Assembly: GCA_026874595.1 (NCBI GenBank)
Contig: CM049315.1
Location: forward strand, 65,805,916 to 65,869,915
DNA from: Sipunculus nudus
Lineage: Eukaryota > Annelida > Sipuncula > Golfingiida > Sipunculidae
Direction: 5' to 3'
DNA: 64,000 nt
Part shown: piece after piece, positions 13,401 through 28,004 of the stretch
How positions within the stretch are numbered: position 1 is the stretch's first letter
How the letters are laid out: every line of letters begins with the position of its first letter
Position numbers and translations under genes: made by a program
The notes under the pieces: model-generated
The model's input: only the letters and a program-made list of their open reading frames with translations
Database searches by the model: none
What the model was told of the DNA's origin: nothing

Positions 13401-16400
13401 GTTTGGTGCTTCTAGCCCTTACAGTTAAGATATCTGCTGTATAACGACAGATAAAGAGTCCTCACTACAGCGCAGAAGACTTTCAGTCAGCTGAGCTAAA
13501 AAGGACGGTACATAACTATACAGTAAACAGGGTGGTGTGTCTTATAGTTAGTAACAGATCAGCATTATTTCCTCTGTGGCTTATAGTTAGTAACAGGTCA
13601 ACATTATTTCCTCTGTGTCTTATAGTTATTAATGGGTGAGCATTATTTCCTCTGTGTCTTATATTTAGCAACAGGTCAGCATTATTTTCTCAGTGTCTTA
13701 TAGTTAACAACAGGTCAGCATTATTTCCTCTGTGTCTTATAGTTAGTAACAGATCAGCATTATTTCCTTTGTGTCTAACAGTTAGTAACAGATCAGCATT
13801 ATTTCCTCTGTGTCTAATAGTTAGTAACAGATCAGCATTATTTCCTCTGTGTCTTATAGTTAGTAACAGATCAGCATTATTTCCTCTGTGTCTTATATTT
13901 AGCAACAGGTCAGCATTATTTTCTCAGTGTCTTATAGTTAACAACAGACCAGCATTATTTCTTTTGTGTCTTATAGTTAGTAATGGGTGAGTATTATTTC
14001 CACTGTGTCTTATAGTTAGTAACAGGTCAACATTATTTCCTCTGTGTCTTATAGTTAGTAACAGATCAGCATTATTTCCTTTGTGTCTAACAGTTAGTAA
14101 CAGATCAGCATTATTTCCTCTGTGTCTAATAGTAAGTAACAGATCAGCATTATTTCCTCTGTGTCTTATAGTTAGTAACAGATCAGCATTATTTCCTCTG
14201 TGTCTTATAGTTAGTAACAGGTCAACATTATTTTCACTGTGTATTATATTTAGCAACAGGTCAGCATTATTTTCTCAGTGTCTTATAGTTAGCAACAGGT
14301 CAGCATTATTTCCTCTGTGTCTTATAGTTAGTAATGGGTGAGTATTGTTTCCTCTGTGTCTTAAAGCAAGTAACAGGTCAGCATTATTTCGTCTGTGTCC
14401 TACATTTAGTAACAAGTCAACATTATTTCCTCTGAGTCTTATAGAAAGCAAGAGGTCAGGATTATTTCATCTGTGTCCTATAGTAACAGATCTGCATTAT
14501 TTCCTCAGTGTCTTATAGTTAGTAACAAGTCAACATTATTTCGTCTATGTCTTATATTTAGCAACATGTCAGCATTATTTTCTCAGTGTCTTATAGTTAA
14601 CAACAGGTCAGCATTATTTCTTCTGTGTCTTATAATTAGTAATGGGTGAGTATTATTTCCTCTGTGTCTTACAGTTAGTAACAGGTCAGCATTATTTCCT
14701 CTGTGTCTTATATTTAGCAACAGGTCAGCATTATTTTCTCAGTGTCTTATAGTAAGTAACAGATCAGCATTATTTCCTTTGTGTCTTACAGTTAGTAACA
14801 GATCAGCATTATTTCCTCTGTGTCTAATAGTTAGTAACAGATCAACATTATTTCCTCTGTGTCTTATAGTTAGTAACAGATCAGCATTATTTCCTCTGTG
14901 TCTTATAGTTAGTAACAGGTCAACATTATTTCCACTGTGTATTATATTTAGCAATAGGTCAGCATTATTTTCTCAGTGTCTTATAGTTAGCAACAGGTCA
15001 GCATTATTTCCTCTGTGTCTTATAGTTAGTAATGGGTGAGTATTATTTCCTCTATGACTTTAAGCAAGTAACAGGTCAGCATTATTTCGTCTGTGTCCTA
15101 CATTTAGTAACAAGTCAACATTATTTCCTCTGAGTCTTATAGTAAGCAAGAGGTCAGGATTATTTCATCTGTGTCCTATAGTAACAGGTCTGCATTATTT
15201 CCTCAGTGTCTTATAGTTAGTAACAAGTCAACATTATTTCCTCTATGTCTTATAGTTAGCAACAGGTCAGCATTATTTCCTCTGTGTCTTATAGTTAGTA
15301 ACAGGTCAACATTATTTTTTCTCTGTCCAATAGTTAGTAACAGATCAGCAATTTTTCCTCAATGTCTTATAGTAAGTAACAAGTCAACATTATTTCCTCT
15401 ATGTCTTATAGTTAGTAACAGGTCAGCATTATTTCCTCTGTGTCTTACAGTTAGTAACAGATCAGCATTATTTCCTCTGTGTCTAATAGTTAGTAACAGA
15501 TCAGCATTATTTCCTCTGTGTCTTATAGTTAGTAATGGGTGAGTATTATTTCCTCTATGTCTTAAAGCAAGTAACAGGTCAGCATTATTTCGTCTGTGTC
15601 CTACATTTAGTAACAAGTCAACATTATTTCCTCTGAGTCTTATAGTAAGCAAGAGGTCAGGATTATTTCATCTGTGTCCTATAGTAACAGGTCTGCATTA
15701 TTTCCTCAGTGTCTTATAGTTAGCAACAGGTCAGCATTATTTCCTCTGTGTCTTATAGTTAGTAACAGGTCAGCATTATTTCCTCTGTGTCTTATAGTTA
15801 GTAACAGGTCAGCATTATTTCCTCTGTGTCTTATAGTTAGTAACAGGGCAGCATTATTTCCTCCGTGTCTTAGATTTAGTAACAGGTCAACATTATTTCC
15901 TCTGTGTCTTATAGTAAGCAAGAGGTTAGGATTATTTCATCTGTGTCTCATATTTAGTAACAGGTCAGCATTATTTCCTCTGTGTCTTATAGTTAGTAAC
16001 AGGTCAACATTATTTTTTCTCTGTCCTATAGTTAGTAACAGATCAGCATTATTTCTTTTGTGTCCTATAGTTAGTAACAGATCAGCATTATTTCCCCTGT
16101 CCTATAGTTAGTAACAGGTCAGCATTATTTCCTCTGTGTCTTATAGTTAGTAACAGGTCAACATTATTTTTTCTCTGTCCTATAGTTAGTAACAGATCAG
16201 CATCATTTCTTTTGTGTCCTATAGTTAGTAACAGGTCAGCATTATTCCCTCTATTTCTTTTAGTTAGTAACAGGTCAGCATTATTTCTTCTGTGTCTGCA
16301 GTCTTTTGTTCCATATATTAGACAGGCCATGATGTTATTGGTAACTGCGATTGCAATATCATGACCCGCTTTGAAAACTAGATATAATCCGATTCAATAT

Positions 16401-19400
16401 GTTCTGATAAAAGATTTTAAAAATCCTGCGTTGATGTGTAAAAATATAGCATGCATTTCGTGAGATTACATTTTGTCTTTTCGTACTGGTGCAAGTAAAT
16501 TAAGCTAGCGCAACACAGAAAACCATCCAGTCGTATGGTGCAAGTAAAGCTAGCACAACACAGAAAACCATCATGTTGTATAGTGCAAGTAGAGCTAGTA
16601 CCACACGGAAAACCATCCAGTCGTATGGTGCAATAAAGCAAGCACAACACAGAAAACCATCCAGTCGTATGGTGCAATAAAGCAAGCACAACACAGAGAA
16701 CCATCCAGTCGTATGGTGCAAGTAAAGCTAGCACAACACAGAAAACCATCATGTTGTATAGTGCAAGTAGAGCTAGCACCACACGGAAAACCATCCAGTC
16801 GTTTGGTGCAATAAAGCAAGCACAACACAGAAAACCATCCAGTCGTATGGTGCAATAAAGCTAGCACAACACAGAAAACCATCCAGTCGTATGGTGCAAG
16901 TAAAGCTAGCACAACAACGAAAACCATCATGTTGAATAGTGCAAGTAGAGCTAGCACCACACGGAATAACAATCCAGTCGTATGGTGCAATAACGCTAGC
17001 ACAACACAGAAAACCATCCAGTCGTATGGTGCAATAAAGCTAGCAAAACATAGAAAACCATCATGTTGTATAGTGCAAGTAGAGCTAGCACCACACGGAA
17101 AACCATCCAGTCGTATGGTGCAAGTAAAGCTAGCACAACACAGAAAACCATCATTTTGTATAGTGCAAGTAAAGCTAGCACCACACGGAAAACCATCCAG
17201 TCGTATGGTGCAATAAAGCTAGCACAACACAGAAAACCATCCAGTCGTATGGTGCAAGTAAAGCTAGCACAACACAGAAAACCATCATGTTGTATAGTGC
17301 AAGTAAAGCTAGCACCACACGGAAAACCATCCAGTCGTATGGTGCAATAAAGCTAGCACAACAACGAAAACCATCCAGTCGTATGGTGCAAGTAAAGCTA
17401 GCACAACACAGAAAACCATCATGTTGTATAGTGCAAGTAAAGCTAGCACAACACAGAAAACCATCCAGTCGTATGGTGCAATAAAGCTAGCACAACACAG
17501 AAAACCATCCAGTCGTATGGTGCAAGTAAAGCTAGCACAACACAGAAAACAATCCAGTCGTATGGTGCAAGTAAAGCTAGCACAACACAGAAAACCATCC
17601 AGTCGTATGGTGCAAGTAAAGCTAGCACAACACAGAAAACCATCCAGTCGTATGGTGCAAGTAAAGCTAGCACAACACAGAAAACAATCCAGTCGTATGG
17701 TGCAAGTAAAGCTAGCACAACACAGAAAACCATCCAGTCGTATGGTGCAAGTAAAGCTAGCACAACACAGAAAACAATCCAGTCGTATGGTGCAAGTAAA
17801 GCTAACACAACACAAAAAACATCCAGTCATATGGTAGTTAGGAGAAAATATTCTTTTCATAAGAATAAGGTGTTTTCCTGTGGCATAAACTATGAAATTA
17901 ATCATTTCTTACGGCAAGATAAATCATATTATAATATTATAGTAACTGGACAGTGTTATAATAAAGTGACGGGGTTGGTGGAGGGATATAAATATTTTTC
18001 TTAGGGACTCCACTACTTGAGGTAAACGTTACTGGGCAGCATTGTACCCATCCTACCGTCTTGCTGTATTTGTCTTTGCCTCCGCAGTCTTTCGCTGTAC
18101 ACAGGAAAGGCCCGCTCCAGATCCATCTCAATGGCCGACTTAGGGCGCCGCCTTCTGACGGGCTCGCGAACTTCACATATCACCTTACACGAACCCTGGT
18201 GGTAAATAGAAAAACTAACAGATGTGTTGTTTAATCATGAATGACCGAATCACAATAGTATATTTCATTTCTGTTAAACCTTAAATATGTTTCTTAATTT
18301 CTTAGTATACAATTACTGACAAGCTTTTAACATTTACTTACGGACTTGATAACGACCATGTAGTCAGATTCTCGACTGTCTGGAATTACCACGCGGTCTT
18401 TTCTGAAAATGGAAGCACACGATATTTATCGAATGACGTCATTTCCTATATATGAAGATGATTGACAGAATATCAATGTAAAACAGGTGGATCAAAATGT
18501 AACCCTTGTTGTTGTAAGAGTAAAGACGGAAAGTGTAGATTTGAGATTTTTTAAAGACTAGATGTTTCTTCGACATGTACCTAATCTGCATGGTAAACTT
18601 ACTTGAAATACTGATAGAAGAACTGTGCCGGAGCCGTCCTGAACTTCTCACACGGGAAATGTCGGAACACTTCAAGGGTTCTGTGTAAAAAAGACCATTG
18701 TATTAAATAAAAAAAATCTGGCCAAATAAATGCTGTCATGTACAAGCAAACAAGGCTGTCCATTTTACACTGCACTGCATAAACACAGGGAACTGTGTAA
18801 CCAAGCCATAATTCAGATAATTCAGATTTTCACGTGGTCCATATATAGCCTACCTGAACTTGTGAGGTTTTAAAATATTAAAAAAAATGATTTAATGCTT
18901 TCGACAGTTTGTATCATTGAGGTGATTATGTAATCAACCGCCAGGTGGCAGGTATGCTTATGCATACTAAAGCAGACATTCAGATTGTCCTTGCTGGGAG
19001 CATTATCAGAATATTCCTGATGATTCGTGAATAACGTGTATCTGTGATAACACAGACGAATGTCGACACTCTGTAGTTTCAATTGTTTTAAATGAAATTT
19101 ACCTAAAGTTAAATTTAAATATTGCCGAAGAATATACGCTGACCAACACGCCGTGTTTCATCAGTAATTTCTGGCTAGATAAAAAATTCTCGCCACCGTA
19201 CTCCCCTTAATCAGCGTTTACGTCTTGTACGTGTTACGTTGTTCTACATCACTATGTCGGGACTCAGTCTAGGAGCAAAATGGCCGCCGCACAACCCATC
19301 ACACAGCCAAGGTCCGATTTGATATTACGGTAGCTTGATAAATCTGGAGAACTGTGGTATCAGTTTGACCATTAGATTAACGAATAATAAGTCGTAGGGG

Positions 19401-22400
19401 TTACCTAAATGGAAACATCTTGGCTTCAACCCAACCATTATTTATAACTTAAATGTTGATATAAAGGTCTTTTACGGACCTATCAGCATTTATAAAAATA
19501 ATGTATATATGAACAAAACATATTTTCAAGAAGTCTAAATGTCACATGCAAATATATTTCTTGAATTCTTCATGTTTTTCACAATTAACCTTAAATTATT
19601 CACTCAGGACAGGAAATTTTATCGTTAAACTATAAATGCTGATAATAGGATTACATTCGTGACTTATTTCAGCAGTTATAGTATTTGATTTTACCCAATT
19701 TAACGTAATTTGTTTAAAATGAGATGCGGAGCGTTTTAAAAGTATATACAGTTTTCTTGTGTTTACTTTAATATTCATATTATTATGATGAGACTGCCCC
19801 AAATATGGTGGTGGTCATCGTCAACTTTATCCGTTAGGGTACTACAAAGGATTTCCTGTAGTTTGCAGTCCATGACTGATCATCCTAATGAAGAAACCAA
19901 ATAATAATGACTTGTCGCCCTACCGCATTTGTGTGATTAGCACATCAGAAGCAAAATTACTTGTTTTATGCTATGTGATTGTATCATCAGAGATACAATT
20001 TTAAGTTTGATTAAATATGGAAGTGGTAACTGACATATTTAAACATAATGAATTCGGAGGAAATCATCTTTCTGTCCATCTTGTAATACAGGTCAGAAGA
20101 AGGACAACTCAATATATATTAATATGAACTAATAATTAATTAGTGAAACACTCACTCTATCAATGTAAAGAGGGGTACTTACGTTACTAAGCTCCGGATC
20201 AATAAACAATGACTGACAATGAAGATACATTTTTCTTTTAAAATTTAAAGATTCATGCAATGTTAAAATTAATTTAACATCTACGGTGGCTCGTATAGAT
20301 GTATTACATACACGACATTATTATTATCTCGTTCCCACGAGATAGTATCTCGTGGCTACGCGATAATTATCGCGTGGGAGCGAGATAAATTTAGATAGAC
20401 AATACAGTAAGACCTACATCTTAAATCCTTAAGGCATATTTCTCTACACTGGATGAAGACTTTGGTAAATTATTTGCATGCATATGGAGCGGGCTTAATA
20501 TGCTGAGATCTGAAATGATGCAACACGTGGGAGCGGGATGATTTTCGCGTGACCACGAGATACTAACGCGTGGGAACGAGATAATATCGCGTGGCCACGA
20601 GATACTATCGCGTGGGAACGAGATAAAAAAATTCTGGGTGTCCTATACGAGCCACCGTAAACGTCTGACCGTTTACTTGTGTATTTAAATATCCACAGCA
20701 ATGTCATCATTACATCCATTCTTTGAAAAATATATATTTCATAATAAACAACATGGTTTTACATCACGAGTTCATTGGCTTCATGTCTAAAAGAGACAAT
20801 TCTGAAAGACAAAAGCTGAAACGTCCCAAGAGTCCCTAAATTTTGATTACAAAATCCTTGCTTGGGCTTTTACCATTGAATTTTTATGCTAGATTTTAAT
20901 ACAATATATCTGTAATTTTTAATAAGGTATTAATAATGTTCATCGTTAAAGGGATATATTTAAAAATAGGCCATTTAAGAGACTGAGAAAAAAAAAACTT
21001 AATTTTATTCTTGATTTCTATTTGAAAAACAGGCATTATACTAGCTTAGTCCAAGATTAAAAATTTCTTGGAAATATTGAAATATTATATAATTATATGC
21101 GAAGGTCTGAAAGTTTATAATTACCGGCAGAATATCCCGGTTCCCCCACCTTTATACACAATATAAACACGCGTGTCATCACTCAGATCATTATTCAGAA
21201 ACATCTGAAGATGACGGTCAACCATAAAATGCCTGTTATACCAACTTGAGGTACTGAGTGAATATCCCTAATTTTCAAACTAGATATTGGCGACAAAATA
21301 CAGAAAAGAGTAGAGAAACCATCTGTGTATTTGATGTTCGTAAAATGACTTATGTTACATGGGGCAGACATCGCATTTGATGGGAGTTTAACTTTTTTAA
21401 AAACTATATTAGTACCAAAAAGGCATTATGTGGCATCGATTCAGGTGAGATTAACATTTTTATGCAACTGTAACAGCTCAATCTTAATCAATTGTTATTG
21501 TTGTAAGTATTCCGGGATTTAGACACCGTATAACTTCGAAACGTCCTTTCGTATTTATAAAGTGTATAATATATAAGACGATTCAGCGATAGACTCATTG
21601 GTAATTTGATACTCTCATATTTAACAAAAGTAGGTTTATGAAGATATAGGAGATATATATTAAAATATTAACCTTATACCTCTTACTTTATTTTAGTGGT
21701 AATGATGACGAAGATTGCCAAGCAATCTGTTATAGTTTCATCCCATCATTTAATTTGATGACAAAAATAAAAATAAATACAGGTAAACACATGTCCAAAA
21801 TGTCCTGCGTCTCACTTTAAACCAATTAGTTTAAATAAGGTCAAATTGGTATCTCAAATGGTTTAAAAAGATCAGAAATATAATTTTTACTCTCAAAATG
21901 TAGTTTTCCGATAAAGTTTCAGGATTTGTGACCAATTTTATGTTGAAGTCAAAACAAGATATAGGTAAGAAATGTTTATCCGACGTGTTATTTTTACTAC
22001 CCAAAATTTGCTTTATTTTAAAAATATTTTGTTGTTCATGTGCTGATAGGAACGAAAAGGACCTTAACAGTGACACCGTAGTTATAACATTGGTTGAGTA
22101 GAAGCCAAGACATACACGCATCAGTCACCCCTTCTCCTAAATATCAAATGGCTAAGATGGTCAAACGTCCGCTACAAAACTTATACCACAGAGTTTGGGG
22201 TATTTGTAATGTCTAATTGTGATTACCTGTAATTTATTACAATTACTCAAGTAATTGAATGTAATTTGTAATTGGACAAAATTCAATTACAAGTAATTGT
22301 AATTGTAAGTTTACAAGGGTATAAAAGGTGTAATATCAATTACTTTCCAATTACTTTCCGAATTCATGACAGATCACCATACCTTATACCTCATTCCCTT

Positions 22401-24847
22401 GCACTGTTTTTCAAAACACTCTTGGATAAGGATTGTAAGCTATGATTATTGAATAAATGGTACAATAAGCATGGTAATTTATTAATATGCCTTATAAGTT
22501 ATACTGGGGTTTTTGTTTGTAAATGCCTCCACTGCAATGTAGATAAAGTAACAAGCTTCTATAATGTACACCTTTCCAGAGCTTCACTACAACAAGTGTG
22601 GGCTTGCTACATTTCACACTTTCACTGAAATGGAGGCTGGAACATTCTCTACTGACCTGGTTACATCAGTGTTTATCTGCTAGTTAGCTGACACTGAGAG
22701 AGTCACAGGAACAAAAGAGGCTAATGATCTGGGAAGGCTGATATCACCTTAAATCAATGGCCCATGAGGTAAATAGAGATAGGTATCAAGATAGCAGGGC
22801 TGTCTCAGTGTGCTGGCTCTAACATTTGAACAGTCTCCACTGTTTCCTGTATCCAGAGACTCTGGGCATTGTATACTGGTTTTACTATCTGGCATACATA
22901 ATTAAGAAGCTAACCATGGGGAATGCACTGGATTTTCATTACCTTTTCCTATAAATAATTTCATTACATCAAATTGTAATATATTATATATTCAGCATGA
23001 ATATATTTATATGAATTATTCACATTAAATGTTTGCATCAATGAGTTTAGTGCAATCACATTGTATTTAAAATTCCAGTATTTACAGGAAGAAATTAGGA
23101 TTTATGAGTGATTAATGTGTAGGATTATTGTATCTGATTGAGGTAGTCCCTAATTTTTTTTCCATCATCAAAGGTTTGAACCAATAATCATTTCCACATG
23201 TGCTTGATTGGCACATGCCAGTGTTGACAGCAGGAAGACATTTTGTCAAATAAAGGATAATATGTGATAGAAGAATATTAGATCAAATTATTTGCGCAAA
23301 TGACTTCAAGATAATTTGTTTAAAATATAGTTTACCCATATGTGCTTTGAGATATTTCTTTTTTGTGTTAAAATTCAGTAAATGTTTCAATGCCTGATAC
23401 TATAAAGAATACATGCAATGTTCACATATGATGACGACAGCCAGTTTTGCTTTTCCATAAGAGAAAAGTGTAAATTTGAACATTATGCAAGGATATATTT
23501 TCATTAGTATGGTTATTGTGCACTTTAATACATATGTGACACCAGACTGACTAACTGAATATGTTTTGTTTGCAGTTTTCCTGTTATGAATTTAATCAGT
23601 TGGCCTTTCTTCCAGGATACTCTGCCTGAACCATGTCTCTGTATTTTATATTTCTTTTATAAAGTAATTGAAGTAATTAATTACTTTTCAAAGAAATTAT
23701 AATTTAATCATTACTTTGTAAAATTCGAGTAATTGTAATTGTAATGAATACTTTTCACTGTAATTGTCTCCAACCCTGGACTACTAACCTTAGCAGTGCT
23801 CTAGACATTTCAAGCTTTTATGTTATCAAGTCAGACCTCTGTGTTGTGCGTTGACCGACCCCACAGATATTAGCTCCCGGACTCATTACACAGTGAGCCT
23901 CGAATTATAACCTCACAAAGCTAGCAAATTGAAGGGCCAACAAGGCTCGAGAGGTCGTAAATGCCACATGACTAGTGTCTATAAAGACAAGGCACGCTTT
24001 CTATGAATGGCGTTGATAACGTGGGTGGTCATGCGCTGTAATAAAATAACTGTGGCCGAAGGTGGCAGGTATCACCGGTATGTTGCATTTTTTAACACGG
24101 AGCCAGAGTAGTATAAAACAGAATTATATTCCAGAGCATAAGATGTGGAGCTAGATGTTTAAGTATATATATATATATATTTTAAATTGATAATACACGC
24201 ACTTTTTCCTTTCTTAGTCCATGCGCGGTCCGTATTAAGTTGATTAGCATCGCTGCAGAAGGCATATATAGTCCTCAGTGTGAAAGACAACTCTACAACT
24301 CGCTTTCCTTTATTACATTACATGAATACAACAATTATTAATCGTCACGGGGTTACTTGCTTCAGTCCTTTCGAAGATAAACACAGCCATGTTCTGAGAT
24401 ATATCTGAATCATTGATACCGCGGGGTAACGGGATCATGTAACTACTGCCTTGTGGCTCGTGTATTTATTATTTCATGTACATGTATAAAGTATATTTGA
24501 CACTTGAACTTCCTTTAATTAATTAATTAATCATATTAATTATATTAAAAATAATAATAATTATTATATTAATATTGATAGATAGATAGAAAGATAGATA
24601 GATAAATATCCATTGTAACTAACTTAAGAAAAACAAAGAATACATATTAATAACAAAAGGCTTGATGAAAGATATAAGTTTTCAAATTGGTTTTAAATGA
24701 TGTACGAGCCGGAGATTTTTTAAGTGTAGTTGGAAGCAGTTCGAGAATTTTGGGCCATAAAACTGAAGAAACGTTCACGAACATTCATATTACACTTTGG
24801 TACTTTAAAAAGATTTCCGCCAGCAGAACGCAGCGTACGAAAGGCCG

Positions 24848-24904
<57 letters not shown>

Positions 24905-26819
24905 CTGCTAGCGTTCACTGTATACCAATAAAAAACCCGGGATCATGAACTTTTCCCTCTAAATAAACAGCAGATATAAGACATCAGTTATTATTACTTT
25001 TACTCCTGGCAAGATAATGCTGTATCCGATCTACATTTTGAATGAGAAATATTGATATTATTAGCATTTCTTTTTATACATACGTATCTGCCTTTTTGGA
25101 TCATAAAAACAATCATCCTAATGGATTTTCCCTACTAGAATTGCTTGGAAAAATGGCCTCATTTGTGTTTCCATGATACCTAGTTAAAAAGTTATTTGTA
25201 TTCTGAATTATCATCCAAGATGGCCGCCAAAATGGCCAATGAATGAACCCTATGGAATATTATTTGGAACATCAAAATTCGTTATTTATACTCTTTGGAA
25301 CAAAAAAATGTAGGTGAAAGAATAATCATCTGGGTGGTATATTCCGACTAGACTAACTCCGACCATACTCTCTGTCAGGAGTGAAACTGTGGCTTTGCGG
25401 GTTTTTTGAATGGCCTTTATATTTTAACCATCAGTGTGCTGACACATTAGAACAAAATAACGATGGATGTACAAAGGCTCAACCTACCGACAGTAATCGA
25501 TGTGCTTTTCTCGTTGCTGCATTAGCGGCTCCTTGATGATTCTATCGAAGTCCTGAAGATAAAAAAAGTTCCAACTTAACCTCTCTAACTTGATGATTAA
25601 TACATGTCAAGCTATAGGCATTGCTGCATATGATAAGAAGTCAAAAGTGTTCTTGTTTATTGACTCATCTGAAAGCTATTGGGAGAGATCATTTAGGATC
25701 ACAGGAACTCGTCAAACAGAGATGGCGCCACCTGCAGATTATAATGAGATGTCAACCATTTGATCAATTCGTTTTGAAAATTTGTTGATGATTACCAGCA
25801 GTTCAATGGATAAAGGTAAAAGACCATGTATGCAAACATGTGAACATTTCCCGGGCAGCAAAATTCAACGTCTTGTAGACACATCAATTTTGAAAATAAT
25901 TCCATTTAATATAAGATTCATTTTATTCCTATAACTTCAAATATTCTTTTGAATGATTTAAAGGTTAAAGTGTTCTTATATACTGACTTATCTTATAAAC
26001 TATCTTATCTGAAGGAAAGTGGAAATATCCACTCCAGTCAAAGGATGAGCATGTCTGTAAAATCTTGTAAGAAAGCAACATAGGGTTAAGATAAACATGT
26101 ATTTGGTAAAATAATGAGGCGGGATATCGATGGAAGGACGGCCATGGATAATTTTATTAGTTCTCCCTCCTGCGGCAAGGGTGGGGGGTTGGTTGGGGCT
26201 AATAGATAAGACAAACCCGACCTTCACGCCTCCTTTATTTTGACAATTAGTTTTTTCATTAATGTATTAAAATGATATCACAATTATCACTGATTAAACA
26301 GACTGACCTCCTTCATGATGATGAGGAGTTCCACGTCCGTTTTACACACCACCGTGGTAGCTCTCTTAGTATCGTTGATCAGGGCACTCTCCTGAAATAA
26401 AGGGAAATCAATTAATTCAAAGGACAGGTTTAAGCCGTATATAGGTGACAATGCCTTTAAATTTGATGGAAGATAGTTATTGCATGATGGGTTTTCATGA
26501 CAACTTCTGGATTCTTATTGTTTTCCTTGAAAAGGGCTAAGAATAAGTCACAACAGTGACTTCAAACGAATCTTTGTCGAATCTGAAAATAAATAATCAA
26601 GCACTTATGGTCAAGCAAGAAGCTGACTGGATCTGAAAACCTACTGTGGCATTAGTGGCCAGTCACGTCGGTCCAGTGTACATGTAATGTACATGATAAT
26701 GAAAACAAAAATAAAATGACCCTGTCAGCCGGTCATGTTTTGAACGAAACGTCCAGGTATGTGTGAGTATAGTAAGACGCCACAAGAACACAAGTGAACA
26801 GTGACCTCGATGATTCACG

Positions 26820-26853
<34 letters not shown>

Positions 26854-27202
26854 ATGTGTGTGTAACGGGTCGAACTCGTCTTGTTTGTTGCCTAAGTTCC
26901 CTTTGGGGATGTGCATAATATTTTCGCTAATCCAGGCCAGAGTTCCCCCTTCAGATTTTGCCTTGTTTAATTTTTACATAACAAAAAAAGCAGGTATTAG
27001 CGGGAAATCTACATAAATATTTTCTACCACCTTTAAAACATTCTCTAAAACATTCTCTGGTAAGAGTATGCTTTAACGTAACTCTTAACATTGTCTCCGT
27101 ATTGCTCTCGAGCCTAAAACGTAACTCTTGACTCTGTCCCTGTATTGCTCTATCCTTATTGCTCTCGAACATAAAACGTAAATCTTGATTTTACACACGT
27201 CA

Positions 27203-27294
<92 letters not shown>

Positions 27295-27918
27295 CTCTCG
27301 TGCATAAAATATACGCATCCGAGTGTTTTATAATATATTTGTCAAGTGTAACAATGTATATCGCCGTATCTGTCTTTGCTTATTTTGCATTGTTGTAAAG
27401 CATGATGATTCCGCTCTTATCGTTGACCGTGGCAACACCGAACTGCAACTCTGTTTGTCGTTATTGTTGTAGATTAAACCATTGATTAACGATAGGCGTC
27501 GCCTTATATCTGAGAGAACATCTCCCTGAATACTCAGATACGACCCCGTTACATAATATATTATTACAGGGTGACATAAAAGCGGACCGAACTGTCTCGC
27601 TAGTGAAGCCGGACTTGTGCGCCACCGTTATGGGTTCGAATCCCGGATCGGGCCAGTATTTTCCCCTGAAAAATTTGCCTTCGTAACAAAATGGGGGGTC
27701 ATCTAACATGATGGTTAAGTTTGTGGCCCAGGGAATAAGCTCACCAAAGTGTGACTCCTGGGATAATTAGTCTTGTTCTGATAGCAGAACGCTTTTATAG
27801 GAGGGGGTGTGTTACGGGGTGACATAAAAGCGGACCGAACTGTCTCGTAGTAAACCTTTCTTTTCTAGCGAAGCGGTTGGGACGCCAGGAGTTTCCCCTC
27901 ATTTATTTGTCTTCGTAT

Positions 27919-28004
<86 letters not shown>

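Noticed and set aside
17309-17905. 198-codon minus-strand frame rich in Cys and Phe
   Set aside because: It lies inside the 45-bp minisatellite, with a 15-residue period mirrored by open frames on the other strand. It has no splice context.
20495-20719. 74-codon minus-strand frame with [10 protein letters not shown] repeats
   Set aside because: It is the translation of the palindromic interior of the MITE at 20281-20660.
27633-27643. Functional tRNA gene at the B box
   Set aside because: The B box is good, but I could not complete an acceptor stem or a canonical A box. A SINE remnant is more likely.
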